Below are positions 62,239 through 64,000 of a stretch of DNA of 64,000 nucleotides, piece by piece; positions within the stretch are counted from its first letter, which is position 1; every line of letters begins with the position of its first letter. The notes beneath the pieces are model-generated. The model ran no database searches, was not told where the DNA came from, and saw only the letters and a list, made by a program, of their open reading frames with translations. The stretch lies in the NCBI RefSeq assembly GCF_016907365.1, contig NZ_JAFBBV010000001.1, positions 1,116,001-1,180,000 of the forward strand. Reading direction: 5' to 3'. Source of the stretch: Oerskovia paurometabola. Lineage in GTDB: Bacteria; Actinomycetota; Actinomycetes; Actinomycetales; Cellulomonadaceae. A program made the translations under genes and the position numbers.

Positions 62239-64000
62239 GACTGCGCTACGACACCGGGAGCGCGTTCGGGTTCGTCCGGGGTGGTGCGATCGTCGTCCTC
62301 CCGGAGGGAGCGACGAGCGAGCTGGTCGGACGCCTGTGGGACGGCCTCGACGCGGCAGGAGACGCCGACGTCGAGGTCATCGAGGTCATCCAGCTCCTGA
62401 CCGTGGTCCTCGGGGCGACCTTGCGGACCATGCCGCCGTTCGCCGTCGCGGTCGTGTCGGGGCGACGCGCCCAGGTCGCCGTCCGTGGCGCGGTCTCCGT
62501 CACGCTCAGCACGTCCTCGTCCCGGGTCCACGTGGACGGCGACGACGTGACCACCTGGTCCGAGCGTCTCGTGGACGACGTCGAGGAGGTCTCCGTCCAG
62601 CTCGGGGTCGAGGACGCCCCGGCCCTGGAGGCGGGTCCTGGACAGGTGGCGCTCGTCGGCCTGCCGCTCCACGAGGGCGTGGTGCTGGCGTCGCGGATCG
62701 TCCGGCACCTCGTCGGGACGTCCGCCGTGCCCGCGGCCACCCCTCGTGCGGAGCACACCGGGCAGGCGACCGCCGAGCCCCCCGTCGCCCCTGCTGCGCG
62801 CCCGGCGTCCGCGTTCGAGCCGGTCCTGGTGGGGAGCGCGGCGTTGGCCGAGGACGACGACCTGGAACCACCCCTCGTCGCGGTACCGAGCCTGGCCGCC
62901 GTCGCCGTCGGGCCCGACGACGACGCCGCCCCGGTCGCCCTGGTCGCAGCAGTACCGGGCCTCGACGCCGCGCCGGACGACGAGGTCGTGCCGACCCGCT
63001 CGCCGGTCGACGAACGGTCGGCCGAGACGATCGTCTCGATGGAGACGATCGCGCCCGAGCTCACGGTCGTCCCTCCGGTCGACGACCTCGACGACCTCGA
63101 CGACGCGGTGGCGGCCGTCGACGACGGCTACGGGCACCTGTGGGAGTCCACCGTCCTGCGGACCGTCGAGGACGCCGCGATCCGCATCGACGAGGAGGAC
63201 GAGCAGGACGACGTGCCTCCCGTCCCCACCCCCGTCTCCGTGGCGTCGGTCGAGAACGCGACCCCCGTGCCGCCCGCTGCGACGCCCGAGCCTGTTGCGA
63301 GCATGATCGACGGCATCCCTCGGGAGTGGACCGGGTCGACGCCCGCCGCGTCGGTGCGCGCCGCCACGGTCACGGGCGACAAGGCCCGGCGACCGGGCCC
63401 CCCGGTGGACCTCGCGCCCGCCGGCGGCCACTCGACGACCGGGCACGAGGTGGCGGTCGGAGAAGACCTGGCGGGGGACGACCACGACGGGCACACCGTC
63501 TTCTCCTCGGTCATCGCCGACCTCCGCGCCCAGGTGTCCGGAGCCGGTGCGGGCATCGCCGTCCCTGCGCCGCCCGCACCTCCCGTGCCGCCCGCACCTC
63601 CCGTGCAGCCCGGAGCGGCCGTGCCGCTCGGCGGTGTGCCGCTCCCGACCGGCGTCCCGGCGCCAGGTCCCGCACCGGTCGACGGCCGGGCCTCGGCCGC
63701 AGGCCCGACCTTCGCGCCGCCCGCGCCTCCGGGCTCCCAGCAGATCCTGGCCCGCGTGTGCGTGGACGGTCACGCGAACCCTCCGTCGCGGGACACCTGC
63801 GGGAGCTGCGCACACGTCCTGGTGGGGGACGCCCACCTCGTGACCCGGCCCTCGCTGGGCCGGTTCACGCTCTCCAACGGGCAGGTCGTGGAGCTCGACC
63901 GCCCGGTGGTGCTCGGACGCCGCCCCCGCACGACGCGAGCGCAGAGCAACGACCTGCCGCGCCTGGTCGCGGTGCCGAGCCCGGAGCAGGACATCTCGCG
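62235..64000 (+). CDS. FHA-domain protein with zinc-ribbon-like motif, cut by the window end
   Basis: At least 588 residues, open at the right edge. GTG overlaps the PP2C stop. Residues 1-160 form a folded domain (MRLRYDTGSAFGFVRGG ...) that I do not recognise. A long acidic and Pro/Ala-rich linker with DDLDDLDDA and APPAPPVPPAPP stretches follows to about residue 505. Then comes CVDGHANPPSRDTCGSCAH, a four-ligand zinc-ribbon-like motif, and the start of an FHA domain (VVLGRRPRT ... RLVAVPSPEQDIS). The rest of the FHA domain is beyond the window. Likely a phosphothreonine-reading scaffold. Confidence 0.85.
   Translation, partial: MRLRYDTGSAFGFVRGGAIVVLPEGATSELVGRLWDGLDAAGDADVEVIEVIQLLTVVLGATLRTMPPFAVAVVSGRRAQVAVRGAVSVTLSTSSSRVHVDGDDVTTWSERLVDDVEEVSVQLGVEDAPALEAGPGQVALVGLPLHEGVVLASRIVRHLVGTSAVPAATPRAEHTGQATAEPPVAPAARPASAFEPVLVGSAALAEDDDLEPPLVAVPSLAAVAVGPDDDAAPVALVAAVPGLDAAPDDEVVPTRSPVDERSAETIVSMETIAPELTVVPPVDDLDDLDDAVAAVDDGYGHLWESTVLRTVEDAAIRIDEEDEQDDVPPVPTPVSVASVENATPVPPAATPEPVASMIDGIPREWTGSTPAASVRAATVTGDKARRPGPPVDLAPAGGHSTTGHEVAVGEDLAGDDHDGHTVFSSVIADLRAQVSGAGAGIAVPAPPAPPVPPAPPVQPGAAVPLGGVPLPTGVPAPGPAPVDGRASAAGPTFAPPAPPGSQQILARVCVDGHANPPSRDTCGSCAHVLVGDAHLVTRPSLGRFTLSNGQVVELDRPVVLGRRPRTTRAQSNDLPRLVAVPSPEQDIS

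Overview
This 64 kb window is very GC-rich, densely coded DNA from an actinobacterium. The bS22-type 32-residue ribosomal protein, the Rex regulator, the mycobacterial-style cytochrome c maturation cluster, the full menaquinone pathway and a LAxTG sortase signal all point that way. A Micrococcales (Cellulomonadaceae-like) origin is my inference, not a demonstrated identity. I saw no tRNA, rRNA, CRISPR array, insertion sequence or prophage.

Layout. 1-215: tail of a sortase-anchored protein. 264-3824: TrkH/TrkA potassium uptake and an AcuC-like deacetylase. 4016-6276: bS22, a HAD phosphatase, a glutaredoxin-like protein and Rex. 6378-7635: YceI and MarR, diverging around a palindrome. 7724-12744: phosphatase, ResA-like thioredoxin, CcdA, ResB and ResC, i.e. 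haem and thiol handling for c-type cytochromes. 12849-19476: an LCP enzyme, small membrane proteins, menA, menE, a DUF3048 lipoprotein and a hydrolase. 19512-29080: menB, a TetR regulator, menC-menD, an HtrA protease, a GNAT protein, menF and menG. 29292-48362: a geranylgeranyl-reductase-like gene, a 51-codon ORF, nuoA to nuoN and a polyprenyl diphosphate synthase, arranged as one long operon. 48755-64000: a 2020-residue Ig-like/Fn3 surface protein, then MoxR, DUF58, a TgpA-like protein, a Zn-ribbon/RDD/FHA protein, PP2C and a second FHA protein cut by the window edge.

How it fits together. Most of the window serves the respiratory chain. The men genes make the naphthoquinone head group, and the synthase and the reductase-like protein probably supply and reduce the isoprenoid tail. 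The nuo genes feed electrons into that quinone, and CcdA/ResABC serve the cytochrome end. Rex (5572-6276) has an apparent operator at 29231-29248 directly ahead of the nuo operon, so the regulator and its likely target lie in one window.

Three observations stand out. First, the nuoE/nuoF junction appears to have lost the end of nuoE and about the first 50 codons of nuoF. The annotatable NuoF then lacks its FMN-binding glycine loop, and the scar happens to mimic a normal ATGA gene overlap. Second, many transcription units, including most men units, start 6-7 bases after a TANNNT -10 hexamer, which suggests leaderless mRNAs; menF and menG would share overlapping -10 boxes. Third, the 3' cluster joins a giant anchored surface protein to MoxR, DUF58, a transglutaminase-like protein without its cysteine, and a PP2C/FHA phospho-signalling module. 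It is the best candidate here for an undescribed system.
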